A DNA stretch of 64,000 nt. It comes from Plasmodiophora brassicae (lineage: Eukaryota > Endomyxa > Phytomyxea > Plasmodiophorida > Plasmodiophoridae). Shown here in pieces: positions 1 to 10,629 of this stretch (the stretch's first letter is position 1; each line of letters begins with the position of its first letter). The notes below the pieces were generated by a model. That model saw only the letters and a program-made list of their open reading frames with translations. It was not told the DNA's origin and did no database searches. The stretch lies in contig JASFAU010000017.1 in NCBI GenBank assembly GCA_039704465.1, positions 682,001 through 746,000 on the forward strand. The letters run 5' to 3'. The translations under genes were made by a program, and so were the position numbers.

Positions 1-115
1 CCGCATCTTCGCCTTGCGATATCGCCCAGCCAAGAATGTTGTGCTTGTCGACCGGCCCACGTCGCGCGCTGCTGATCAGCATGGCGTTGCCGTCGTCTGC
101 GTGGACGAGGACAAC
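1..115 (-). pseudogene. Ankyrin-family gene fragment, cut by window edge
   Basis: This stretch closely matches (roughly 85% by eye) the part of the two full ankyrin genes in this window that lies at about 1697-1815 and 7100-7215, on the same strand. The similarity stops abruptly near 115, where an oppositely oriented ankyrin fragment begins. It contains indels relative to both full copies, so it is a decayed third copy. Its remainder, if any, lies left of the window. Confidence 0.6.
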
Positions 116-164
116 GTGGGCCCGACCTGCAGTTGAATACCCCCGATCGACCTCAACGTGCGTA

Positions 165-350
165 AATGCTGTCGACAAAGACATCATGTACGCGCCCCTG
201 CAGTACGTGGCAAGAGAAGGCGATCATTGCCTGACGGAGTTGCTGGTACATGCACGTTATATCGACATCAACGCGAGTGACCATGCCGGTCAAACGGCGC
301 TGCGTCCGCCAGAAGCGCGTTGGCATTGTCAAAATAGCGCGAACAGGTGA
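165..350 (+). pseudogene. Ankyrin-repeat relic, opposite strand
   Basis: The plus-strand reading ending at the stop near 348-350 shows ankyrin-like sequence: a PLQYVAREG start of a repeat, a TELLVHARYIDIN helix-to-loop stretch, then HAGQTAL at the start of the next repeat. Only about one and a half repeats remain. There is no signal peptide and no upstream exon. It lies head to head with the minus-strand fragment at 1-115, so a rearrangement joined two pieces of the family. Confidence 0.5.
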
Positions 351-852
351 CCACCTCAAGGGTCGGGTACGTTAATTGTATGCGGCCAGGCAGGCAGCCG
401 GCGCTTGAGCAGCCTATCGATTCGACCTACTACAGTACTACCTTAGCGGTCGTCTTTCACAGTCCGGCGTGATGCTCTGTCCAGCGCGCGTTGTCTCCGG
501 GTCGAGAGGCGCACGCTGCAGTGATCCGCAGTCGACCATTGCCTGATCAGAACAGCGCCAGGAACTGCGGTGCACCTCTCGAAGATGCGACCGATGATGG
601 CAGCCGCCGACCTTGCACAGCGCCGATCGTCTTCTATACCGCGCCCTGATCACCGACGACGTCAGTCGCGACACACCTCGCCGTAGTCGAAACTCGCGAA
701 GTTGAAGGAGGCTGAAGCGCGATACGAAAATGAACTGTATGACATGCGCAGCGGCCAGTATGGGAGCCAAGGGCGTCCACGTTGTATTATTCGTCGGATG
801 ATCGGGCGCATCGACGTCAATTCCACGGCGCCCACCATCGTCGAACGGGGCG
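351..852. other. Shared 3' flank of the ankyrin duplication
   Basis: No gene was recognised. From about 440 to 852 the sequence is clearly related to 5740-6187, including a shared block near 472-560 and the last 60 bases before the ankyrin stop codons. The duplicated unit is therefore larger than the gene and includes its 3' flank. Confidence 0.6.
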
Positions 853-2438
853 TCAGACGCTCCCTTCTCCGGATGAGGAGCGAATATCCTGACCCGCCGA
901 TTCGTAACGCCGCTCTCTCAGCAACATCGCGATATCGTGTAAGTCAATCTTCTCGGCGATATCCAACGCAGTCAGACCGGCGCGGTCGGTCGCCTCGATA
1001 TCGATATCGGCAGCCTGCAGCAGCGCCCTGACGACCTCAATACGATCCCAAGAGACGGCCAAGTGCAACGGCGTCCACAAGCGTCGACCGGGCGCGTTGA
1101 TGACATCAGAGTTTCCGTTGTTGACCAGTATCTGGACGACATGCAGGTGGTTCTGCTGACAGGCATAGTGCAGCGGTGTCCATCGTTTGCTGTCCGGCGC
1201 GTTGATCTCCATTCCGGGTGCCCGTACGAGTAACGCAGCGACGCAGCCGTGCCCATTGTGGGCCGCCCAATGCAGCGGCGTCCATCCGTTCGGGTCAATT
1301 CGATTGACGGCGATGTTGAGCCGACGTGCTGCTAGCAGCACCTCGGTGGCGTTGCAGTGGCCGTTCATCGCGGCCCAATGCAACGCCGTCTTCCCCTCAA
1401 CGTTGATCGCGTTGACGTCCATGTTCGTCGAGTACTCCAGAAACAGCTTGAGGACGCGCGCGTGTCCACGTCGTGCGGCCCAGTGCAACGGCGACATCCC
1501 GTAGACGTCGTCCGCGTTGACCAGCATGGTTGTCGCGGACCGCAGACGATTCCTTTCCTGGTCGGGCAGATCGCCGAGCCGGATCCACAGATGCTTCAGA
1601 AGCAGCTCCAGTACGTCAAGTTGCCACCGCTCGACTGCCAGGTGTAGACTACCGAAGGCATGAACTTCAACGCTGGGGACGTTCATCAGCAGTTCAACGA
1701 CGGCTTCTTCGCCCTGCGATATCGCCCAGCCAAGGACGTTGTGCTGGTCGACCCACGTCCCGCTGTTGATCAGCATGGCGTTGCCCTCGCCTGCGTAGAC
1801 GAGGGCAACGTGGACCTGGTTGACGATATCCTTCTGCTGTGGCGTGTGGGCAGCGCGATTCAATGCCGACATGCCAGGGTGGTGGCCGACGGCGGCCCAG
1901 AATACGCTCGGGTCGGTCAGAAGGGAACCCATCGAACAGTATTCGTCCCAGGTGCGCTTGGTCGACATGATTGCGGCCTCCAGCGATGGCATGCCCAGGT
2001 AATTGACGCCTTCGAGCAGTTTGCACTGATCGAGAAGCCCCATCGTACTGAGTACCTCTCGGGCCCATTGGACAGCCCGCTGGACCTGTGTTGAACGAGA
2101 CATCAGATACTGTTTCGCCAATGGGCGGTGTCGATCCGTCCACCTACGCCATGCACAGCGGCCGTGTTGACGAATTCCACAACCAACGCAAGCTCGGTGC
2201 CCGCGATTCCGGGCAAAGGAATGACGTCGGTGCCGACAAAATCGTTCATAACATTCCTCAGGGTCAACGACTGCTCCACGATGGCAGGGTTGACATCGGG
2301 AAAAGCAAGGCCGTCGCGGGAGTACAGATCAACGGCATGGACGACGCTGCTACTGACGACGACGAGGACGGCGATGACCAGCTTCAAGGGCAGCGGCGCT
2401 AGCACGATGCCGATACGCTTGGACTGAGCAATGGACAT
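853..2438 (-). CDS. Secreted ankyrin-repeat protein, copy 1
   Basis: Two exons: 2438-2148 and 2085-853, predicted 507 aa. The 62-nt intron (2147-2086) has a GTAGGT donor, a CTGAT branch-like site and an ACAG acceptor, in phase 0. Copy 2 (6188-7845) has the same intron at the same place with the same length. The start ATG is followed by a basic stretch and a hydrophobic core (residues about 10-33) ending VHA, a signal peptide with no later TM segment. A family-specific N-terminal region of about 180 aa follows, then roughly seven ankyrin repeats with PLHWAA, ALHWAA and PLHYAC signatures. This suggests a secreted protein-binding scaffold, possibly an effector; that role is inference. The reading frame is intact across its whole length. 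Confidence 0.85.
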
Positions 2439-2499
2439 TTGACAAATTATCGCAGGAGACGTGCGCAACCCCAGAGCAATGGCAGAATGGCAGGATACC

Positions 2500-2518
2500 C
2501 GTAGAACTATGGAATTGT
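2500..2518. repeat. Left TSD and TIR of hAT element
   Basis: The 8-bp target duplication CGTAGAAC (2500-2507) is followed by the 11-bp terminal inverted repeat TATGGAATTGT (2508-2518). Both are perfectly matched at the right end. Confidence 0.9.
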
Positions 2519-5210
2519 AAAAAACAGAGAATGGCTGGTTGAGTGTAAAATACATGTATTTTACACGTAAAAAACATGTTTAAAACAGCAGGGGGCTGCG
2601 CCCCCCCCCCGGCTGTACGCGTTCATACCATGGTCGCGGTCCTGACAACGTGACCAGACTCGATGACCTCTTCGTCACCAACGGGGTACAAATGCGTGTC
2701 CGAAATCGCCTCGGGAAGTGTGCCTGGCTCGGCAATGCCAACGAACCCTGCGAACTCCAATCGAGTTACCTCTTCGTCATCGGAACCATCGTCTGGCTCT
2801 TCGGCGAAGTCAATGTAGTTTCTCACAGGTCGACCCTCCGAACCAAGCGACCCGAGCCAACGTGTGAAGGGGTCATCTCGCGTATCTTTGTACCGGCGAT
2901 TCAACTGGGCACTATTGAACGCGATCCCAGTTCCTTGCTCGACATTGCATCCCGATAGTCGAGCGCGTAGCCGGGAGTGCACGCGGTTGGCGGATTTGTG
3001 ATTCCGTTCGCCCCCGGCTGCGCTTGTTGGGTTGAGGTGCAAGCTAGACAAAACCCGTTTCAGGTCAGGGTACCGGCGGTCATCGGCCAAATTCCACAGA
3101 TGATGCGGTTTGACAAAGAGATCTTCGAAGTCGCCATCGTCATCCCGTCGCACAAGGTACTTGCCAAGCTGGGTTGTCAACTGCCGAGCGAACTCAACAT
3201 TACCGCGAGCGATGATCCTCAATGCTTGCTTGCATTGTTGTAGCAAAGAATCATCATTGCCAAGATCGAGGAGATGCTCCGAACAAGATTGCTTAATATT
3301 GTGAGCGAACCGCGAGAAGAAGGGATCCGTCGCGAATGCAAGCGCATGTGCAGGGCACGCGATCGTCTTGAAGCGCTCGAAAATAAGGTTCTCCATGTTC
3401 TTAAGGTCGGCGTCCTGTAAACCGAGCGCGGTTACAGTACCAACAGGCAAAGATCGAAGGTGGTAGGCGATGGCGACGAATGACGCATAAACTGTTGACA
3501 ATGTTGACTCGTCTCCCTCGAGGAATGCTAAGCAACAGCAAATTGGCTGCAAGAGCATCTTCAACGCTGACACCCCTTCCCAGTACGCCGCACTGTCATA
3601 CAATCGTCAGAACGGCAAGCATTGTATATGAAAGTTAAACCAACCTTCTAAGACAGACGTCGAGCGTGGCGTCGATCTTCAGATCTTGTACCATGTCTTC
3701 GAGTTCGAGCGCCCTCGAAAGCTTGAATAACACGGCTTGGACGCGGGCAAGACGGTCGAGCATGCATAGAATGGAGCCCCAACGAGTTTTCGAGAACAAG
3801 ATCAGCTTAACCCGCTTCCTGTACTTCAGCAGGCATTGAGCGTCGAAAAATTCAGTTAGTCGGTGGACCGCATTGATGCCTTTGACGATATAGATGGACT
3901 CCTTTACAATCTTAGAAATCGTCGGGAACTTCCGCACCAAGTCCATGCAGAAATTATGAAGCGCGTGAGCTGCACATCCGTATGAGAACATGAACTCCTT
4001 GTTGTCGACGCACAGACGACGAAGCTTTTTCATTACACTGGGCGAATCGCTCTGGAAGGTCCACATCGGTGGATCCACAAAATGGTCGTCAGAAATCGCA
4101 AGTCGGGGAGAATTAGGACGCTCGTCATCAAATGAGCCGGCAGCGACAAAGCCATCAAGAGGCTGGCGAATCATCGCCCGTAGACGTCGCTTCGCATCGA
4201 CGAGAACGTCCAGAAGATTTTCTGAGCTTTCGCGTAGCAACCCCATAGAGCAGTGTTCGAGAAAGAGAGCATGCGGGCCACAGGCCATTATATTCAACAC
4301 CTGATATGCCAATATTAGATGAAGGAAGTTGTTTACAGACTCTCAGACATACCTGTTTTCCAACGACGTTTGTTGCTCCATCGATTGTTATGCATACCAG
4401 AGGCCATTCGCGAATATGCGAGATCGTCTCACGCATCACGATGTTGTATTCAGCGACAAGCAGTTCACCTCCGATCCTAGAAGCTGTAGGAATAGCCCAT
4501 GCGGGGCGAAGCCTGTGGAAGAACTCTTTCCAGTACTTGGTTTCAAACGTCGAGAACACCATCGACGATCGGTGCATAGCACGCGAAAACAATTCTTCCA
4601 ACATATTCTGCTCCTCTGACGGCATGGAATCCAACCACGAACTAATAGATGCAGTGGGACAGGAAGAATGCGACGAATCAAAGGTCCTTCGAGAAGAATG
4701 ACCGACCGGACGTGCAGGAGTGAGAGTGGTGGCAGCAGATGTAGAGGCAATTGCCGCCTTCTTCCGGCTGACGAGGACGACGTCGCGCATGACGCCGATA
4801 GAACCATTTTGACGCGCCTTGCAAGTGTTGAAGTGGTTCCGCATACGGTCAACGTTCTTTACAACTGAGGCGTTGCAATAATTGCAAGCGTGGCGAGGAG
4901 TTTTCTGCCCATCAAGTGGAGGAAGCTCCGGGCCGAAATGTTTGAAGGCTTCGTCCTTCTTCGGTCCCATCGCGGGCAGCACGCTATTGATATGAACAAT
5001 CGACCACAAGACGACGACGACGCGCACGCGCAACAATGGCTCCTGGACGGCGTGTACGGTGTACACGCCGGTGCGCCGGTAGGTGTCTCGCGGATCGGGA
5101 AACCCTTACGTTACCTGTATTTTACAGTGTAAAGTTGGTTCCTGAGTAGTGTATTTTACATGTAAAAAACAGGCTTGTAAAAAACACCCCTTTATTACAA
5201 CAATTCCATA
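2508..5210 (-). mobile_element. hAT-superfamily DNA transposon, complete
   Basis: A 2703-bp element with perfect 11-bp TIRs (TATGGAATTGT / ACAATTCCATA) and a perfect 8-bp target duplication CGTAGAAC on both sides. An 8-bp duplication is the hallmark of hAT insertion. Subterminal sequences repeat GTAAAATACA and GTAAAAAACA motifs at both ends, probable transposase-binding sites. A short G/C palindromic run lies at 2590-2614. The one gene (2623-4970) is intact after removal of two introns, so the copy looks recent and possibly autonomous. Confidence 0.9.
2623..4970 (-). CDS. hAT transposase
   Basis: Three exons (4970-4353, 4300-3645, 3592-2623) separated by two 52-nt introns with clean GT...AG borders. 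The phases join exactly to give about 747 aa. The N-terminus has a BED-finger-like CNYC...H-x4-C arrangement (about residues 25-50). The central region has ITIDGATN, typical of the first catalytic Asp of hAT enzymes, then GCAAHALHNF and a KLILFSKTRWGS block. The C-terminal third carries the hAT dimerisation-type LNPTSAAGGERN segment and an acidic tail. The start is the only in-frame ATG before the BED-like finger. It should bind the TIRs at 2508 and 5210 and cut and paste the element. Confidence 0.88.
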
Positions 5211-5218
5211 CGTAGAAC
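5200..5218. repeat. Right TIR and TSD of hAT element
   Basis: ACAATTCCATA (5200-5210) is the inverted copy of the left TIR. CGTAGAAC (5211-5218) repeats the left target duplication exactly. Confidence 0.9.
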
Positions 5219-6187
5219 GCACGCCCGCAGCAATGCTCCGCGACGGTCAGCGCTACGGACTGCGCCTTGGACTGCGTCACGGACTCCGCGAAGGAAAGCC
5301 AACAGACTGCGCCACGGACTGCGCCACGGACTGCGCTGAGTCCCCTATCGGCGCCGTTCGTATAATATAGCGCTTGCGTACTGATAGAACATGATCGGGC
5401 TCGAGCCAGGGCGACGTCGACCCCGGTCTTCGGTTGTGAGCACCCCCACCGGCAGTTTCGTCAGGTACATACACTGATGCGGGTCATTCCACATCTGGTC
5501 GGGGTCGGCGTCGAGCCGATCCGCGGTATCCTGGTTGTTCCCGTGTCGATGAGGTACCCGTTTCACGGTACACGTGCGTGATTGTACTATTGCTGGTACG
5601 CGCAAAGAGTATATCAGCGAGCGACCGTGAAAGTCAAACCGCGCCTCGTTGATTCGGGGACGTTTTATGCGGGCAACCGGCACCTGAGGAGCATCTCCTC
5701 CTGATCTACTACACCGCCCGAGCTGTCATGTTTCACAGGGCGGCATGATGCTCTGTCCAGCGGTGTCTCCGGCTCGAGAAGCGCATGTTGCGCAGTGATC
5801 CGCAGTCGGCCGCCGTCCGCCTGATTATCTGTACGACGTTATACGGAACAGCACCGGGAACTAGTGTGGTGCGCCTCTCGAGCGTGCGAACGAGGGTGCT
5901 GTCGCACCACTCGATATCTGTGCGATGGCGGCCGCCAATCGTGGACAGCGGCGGTTGCCATGTTGGGCGCTCTAAAAGTAGTGACACCATGTGACGTCGC
6001 GGGGGATCACCTTCGACAGCGACGTCGACAGGCAGTAGTGCTCGAAACTCGTGAATTCAAATGCGGCCGATGTATGATACACACATGGACAGATGGCAAG
6101 CGGCGTCGATGTCGTGTTGGTCAGATGACGAGCGCATCGTCGTCAATGCCGCGGGGTCCACCATCGTCGAACGGGGAGTCCGGCGCC
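5219..6187. other. Intergenic, with short degenerate repeat and duplicated flank
   Basis: No gene seen. At about 5250-5335 a 12-bp unit (CGGACTGCGCCA and variants) is repeated imperfectly. From about 5740 to 6187 the sequence is the 3' flank of ankyrin copy 2 and is related to 440-852. A short piece near 5665-5690 resembles 8545-8572. Confidence 0.5.
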
Positions 6188-7845
6188 TCAACCTTCCGAT
6201 GACGAGCCAATATCCTCACCCGCCTGTCCGTATCGCTGTCTCAGGAACAGCACGATGTCGTGGAAGCCTTTCTCCTCGGCGATACGCAACGCAGTCCGAT
6301 GGGCGACGTCTTCTGCCTCGATGTCGATATCGTCAGCCTGCAGCAGCGCCCTGACGACCTCTGCGCGGTTCAAGGAGACGGCCACGTGTAACGGTGTCTG
6401 CCCTTGCAGGTCGCGCGCATTGATAACATCAGCGTTTGCCGAGTTGACCAGTATCCGGACGACACGCGTGCGATCTCTCTGACAGGCATAGTGCAGTGGC
6501 GTCCATTGGCTGCCGTCGCGCGCGTTGACCTCCGTTCCGGGCGCCCGCACGAGCAACGCAGCAACGCAGCCGTCGTTCAGATGCCCGTTGTGGGCCGCCC
6601 AATGCAGCGGCGTCAATCGGTTCGATTCCACCGGGTTGATGTCAATGCCGGGCGCCTGCAGCAGCACCTCGGTGGCGTTGCAGTGGCCGTTCTTCGCGGC
6701 CCAATGCAACGCCGTCTTCCCGTCCCTGTCTGCCTCGTTGACCCGGATCGCCGGGTGCTCCAGAAACAGCTTGAGGACGCCCGCGTGCCCATGTCGGGCG
6801 GCCCGATGCAGCGGCGTGTTCCCGTCCCGGTCGGCCGCGTTGACCGAGGCGCCGGGGTATTGATTCATCGGAAGCAACCGTGCCATGCGCACGTGTCCCG
6901 TTCTCGCGATCCAGTGCAGGAGACTCACCAGTTCACGGTCAGACAGATTATCGGCGACCCGGGTCCCAGGATGGTTCAGGAGCAGCTCCAGAATGCCAGG
7001 GTACCGCCCACACTCGATTGCCAGAACAACGGGGCGACGGGGCCTTTGATTAGTGTGGCAGACATTGACGTCAATGCCGGGGACGTTCATCAGCAGTTCG
7101 ACGACCGTTTCTTCGCCCTGCGATATCGCCCAGCCAAGGACGTTGTACTTGTCGACCCACGTCCCGCCGTTGATCAGCATGGCGTTGTCCTCGTCGGCGT
7201 GGACGAGGGCAACGTGGACCTGGTTGACGATACGCTTCTGTCGTGGCGTGTCGGCAGCGCGATACAATGCCGACATGCCAGGGTGGTGGCCGACGGCGGC
7301 CCAGAATACGCTCGGGTCGGTCAGAAGGGAACCCATCGAACAGTATTCGTCCCAGGTGCGCTTGGTCGACGTCATGATTGCCGCCTCCAGCGATGGCATG
7401 TCCAGGTAATGGACGGCTTCGAACAGTTTGCACTGATCGAGAAGCCCCATCGTACTGAGTACCTCTCGGGCCCATTGGACAGCCCGCTGGACCTGTTGTG
7501 AACGAGACGTCAGATACTGTTTCTCCAATGGGCGATGTTGACCCGTCCACCTACGCCATGCACAGCGCCCGTGTTGACGAATTCCATAACCAATGCAAGC
7601 TCGGTGCCCGCGATTCCGGGCAAAGGAATGACGTCGGTGCCGACAATATCGCTCATAACATTCCTCAGCGTCAACGACTGCTCCACGATGACCACGGTGT
7701 TGACATCGCGGAAAATACGACCGTCGCCGGAGCACAGATCAACGGCGTGGATGACGCTGCTACCGACGACGACGACGGCGACGGCCAGCATCAAGGGCAG
7801 CGGCGCCAGCACGATGCCGATACGATCGGACTGAGGGATAGACAT
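6188..7845 (-). CDS. Secreted ankyrin-repeat protein, copy 2
   Basis: Two exons (7845-7555 and 7492-6188) flank a 62-nt phase-0 intron with a GTAGGT donor, CTGAC branch motif and ACAG acceptor, giving about 531 aa. A signal peptide (first about 32 residues, ending VIHA) precedes the same N-terminal region as copy 1, which shares the LSTMGLLDQCK and STKRTWDEYCSMGSLL blocks. Eight or so ankyrin repeats follow, closer to consensus than in copy 1 (for example NTPLHRAARHGHAGVLKLFL). Copy 2 keeps one more repeat than copy 1. Synonymous and replacement differences are spread along the length, so the duplication is not very recent. Role as a secreted binding protein is inferred. Confidence 0.86.
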
Positions 7846-8599
7846 TTGACAGGGCGTGGTCGCCGCGTAATTAAAACCCGTAATGACACTCTGCGGCCTG
7901 GATCGATTGCTGCGGCCTGCGGGCCACGCGCACGCCGCTAGTGCGCGACGTGCCGGATTAATCGTCTGCGTAGTCCGCGGGCAGCGTGCCGCAGGTGCGG
8001 CCCCCGACACCCAACGTAGGACCCCGGGGGTACCTCCGGCGTCAACGTCTCGCCGACCTGCTGCTGCATACGCATACGCATTGACATTCAATCGTTTGAT
8101 ATCAATTTGCACGACAGGCGTGCCTGGACGCCTTTCCACACGCCGCCGCAGTAGCGGATCATATGATGATCAACTTCGTCCAAGCGCTCTAGTGGTATCG
8201 ACGTAGCCGGGCCTGACGCCAATGCACGTGACGCGAAGTGCGCCTAACGCATTCCTGCATGGTCGTGCTCCGTCAAAAACCGTTGACCTGTTGTCGTATG
8301 CCCCTGACATCAACGTTAGTGTGGTCGACGACGTGCACACTCCACTGCATTACGAGGTACCTCATGCCTTGAGTGTGTGACGTAATTGCGGGTAAGTGCA
8401 CGGGATATCGAGGTCAACGCGTTCGAAGAAGCGCGTTCGCGACATAGAAATTCTGCTGCAAGCTCCCGGCCGGGATCAAGGCGGCGCTGGACAGGGCAGA
8501 GGACTAGCGCGAACCGGAGATCGCCACGCCGATCCTGGAACGGTATTTGCGGGCAACCGGGACCTAACCAGCCCGATGTCTGAGGAAGGCGTTCAAGCG
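7846..8599. other. Upstream region of ankyrin copy 2, with plus-strand ankyrin relic
   Basis: Sequence upstream of the copy 2 start is unrelated to that upstream of copy 1, so the duplication ends about 10 bases before the ATG. At about 8283-8370 a plus-strand reading gives VDLLSYAPDINVSVVDD then TPLHY, and near 8440 IEILLQAPG. These are ankyrin-repeat relics without an intact gene. Nothing else was recognised. Confidence 0.45.
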
Positions 8600-9779
8600 T
8601 CAGGGTCAGCTCCGTCTATGAACGCATGTTTTCGGGTCGCAGCTCGCTTAATAAGCATGCCAAGACGAATGCCGAGCATCGTGTCGTCTGCCCATTCGAT
8701 GGTTGCGGCAGGACTTATGCGACTTCGGCTTCGATTGTCGGGCCCGACCGATGAGGAGACTGCGTCCATTCTGTCGAAGATGTTGCAGCCAAGTGAAGGT
8801 ATGTCTCCGTAATCATTCTGTTTAGATATCCTTCGTTGACATTTGTCTGAACAGATGCTAGCTAGTCTCCTTCAACTCCGAGGTATAACGGAGACTGCTT
8901 GGAGCCTACAAGTACAATGTGTCTGTCGCTGATCATGGCTGTCGGATTAGAAAGTGGCGAAGCGTCACCAGCAGAAAATGACGAGGTGCGCAATGACCAG
9001 TATGAGTGGCAACACGTCGACTTCGATCGTCAGTTGTCCATTATTTGCCTTTTCGGTACCCAACTGATACGGTTGGTTCTTATGCAGCGAATATTGGCGT
9101 TGGTCTTCTGCCGCCGGTACCTATACCGATGAGCAATGCTGCAGAATCGTCTCGCAAGTACAACAGCTACGCTGCCGAACTCGTCCGTCGTCAAAGAGAA
9201 TACAACCGTGCTCGGGGCGGTCAGATCCTCCGATGCGACAGGTGCGAGGCTGTCGGCCTCTCAGTCAATGAAACCCACTTGGTGGGTGTCCATTGGAAAT
9301 GCCGCTCATACCACCGGATCACATCATCGACGAGGCATGCTGGAGTCAATGATATGGTCGGGGTTCCGTGCCAGATAGCGCAGTTGAAATAAACCTGGCA
9401 TGCTATGGTGGCAACGTGGCGGAAATTCGTCAACCGTCTGGAACGTGTACTCGACGGTGGATACCTCGCGTGAGTGGATCTTCCAGTATGTCAGAAACGC
9501 GGAGGAGATACGACCAGACGAATAAGACCTGTCGGAGAGGGACCATTAACGAGGACCTTCTGGGGTATATCGCATCGGAAATTCGATTTAGAAGTGCTCA
9601 GCGACCCCATATCCCAATGATGATTGTCGCAAACGTGATTGCCCAGAGATGCCGAAGTCGCATACGTTCTGCTGCAACCATCGAACGGGCAAACGACACG
9701 ATGCTCGGCATGCGTCTTGGCATGCTTGTTAAACTAACTGCGACTCACAAACAAGCGTTCGCAGACGGAGCACCCTGAC
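8600..9779 (+). other. Unassigned region, possible decayed transposon gene
   Basis: No complete gene could be assembled. One short plus-strand reading near 8677-8737 contains CPFDGCGRTYA, a start like a C2H2 or transposon zinc finger, followed quickly by a stop. An open stretch ending at the stop near 9390 includes CDRCEAVG and HWKCRSYH, a possible zinc-binding pair. A third, ending at 9778, is helical and unrecognised. These could be exons of one gene or a transposon relic; I could not join them. Confidence 0.25.
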
Positions 9780-9780
9780 G

Positions 9781-9848
9781 CTTGGGCGCCTTCTTCACTT
9801 GGGCGCCTTCTTCACTTGGGCGCCTTCTTCACTTGGGCGCCTCCCTCA
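9781..9848. repeat. 17-bp tandem repeat, four units
   Basis: Three identical copies of cttgggcgccttcttca (9781-9797, 9798-9814, 9815-9831) are followed by a fourth with two changes (9832-9848). The unit length is not a multiple of three and there is no gene around it. Confidence 0.9.
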
Positions 9849-10129
9849 GACATCGGAAACCACAAGACACGAGCCTCGACTCCCCCAACTCGCCCTTCGG
9901 GGAACCCCCACTCGCGCAGAGCAAGTTTTGCGCGCAACCCCGTGGGGCGCGGCCCGTGGTGGAATGAGGGATTTTAATCCGCACGCGCGATCGACGATCC
10001 CGTGATCGGGGCGACGCGCCCTGGGCTGACACGTTCACGGTGCTGATGGACTCGCGGAAGACGCCCCGGAGGCGGCCGCGGCCGACTTGCTGCTGTCGCT
10101 GCTACCTGCCGTGCGCGCGCGAACGCTGC

Positions 10130-10422
10130 CAGCGCCGGCCAGAACTTTAGTTGGGCATGCGAGGAGTGCGTTCGGTACGCTTCCGTATGCGGCAACTCGA
10201 TGAATGCCAGGTCAACGGCCGCCTGGTCTGGGATGATATCCTGAGAATCACCGAGGCAATGTCCTTGACATGTCGGCATCGAGTTGCCGCACTAACTCAA
10301 TAAAGAAGTAGTCGGCTTTCCGGCCTCTCGTCCTGGCATTCATCGAGTTGCCGCATCAGCTCGATGAAGAAGCGTACTGAACGCACTCCTCGCATGCCCA
10401 ACTAAAGTTCTGGCCGGCGCTG
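10130..10422. repeat. Large imperfect inverted repeat (hairpin, MITE-like)
   Basis: 10130-10182 pairs with 10369-10422 with essentially one mismatch, and 10190-10212 pairs with 10332-10354. The arms are about 80 bp with a small unequal internal gap and a loop of about 120 bp. The loop itself holds another copy of the CATCGAGTTGCCGCA block. No flanking target duplication was found, so the MITE interpretation is unproven. Confidence 0.75.
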
Positions 10423-10574
10423 ACGGCGTTCATGGCAGGAATGTAACGAACCGTGGCGCACTTCCCGCACCCGGCGGCCGTCATTCTTGTTGAGATTGCA
10501 TAAACCAGGCATACGGTCCTGTTGTTGTTGTGAGGCTCTCGCCAACTCGGGCCAAAAGAAATCCCCGAGTCCCG

Positions 10575-10616
10575 TGTTTAGCACACGATTCTTGTTGAGA
10601 TCGCGTGTGCTAAACA
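10575..10616. repeat. 13-bp perfect hairpin
   Basis: TGTTTAGCACACG (10575-10587) is followed after a 16-base spacer by its exact reverse complement (10604-10616). The spacer contains ATTCTTGTTGAGAT, which also occurs at about 10483-10497. Confidence 0.8.
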
Positions 10617-10629
10617 TGGGCGGACGCCG

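Noticed and set aside
6404..7501. 365-codon plus-strand frame antisense to ankyrin copy 2
   Set aside because: Mirror of repeated ankyrin codons; a similar antisense frame exists over copy 1 at 1660-2094, with no domain of its own.
9880..10020. GC-rich stretch that looked like a structured RNA
   Set aside because: Several short complementary runs exist, but no consistent cloverleaf or known RNA signature; such pairing is expected at this GC content.
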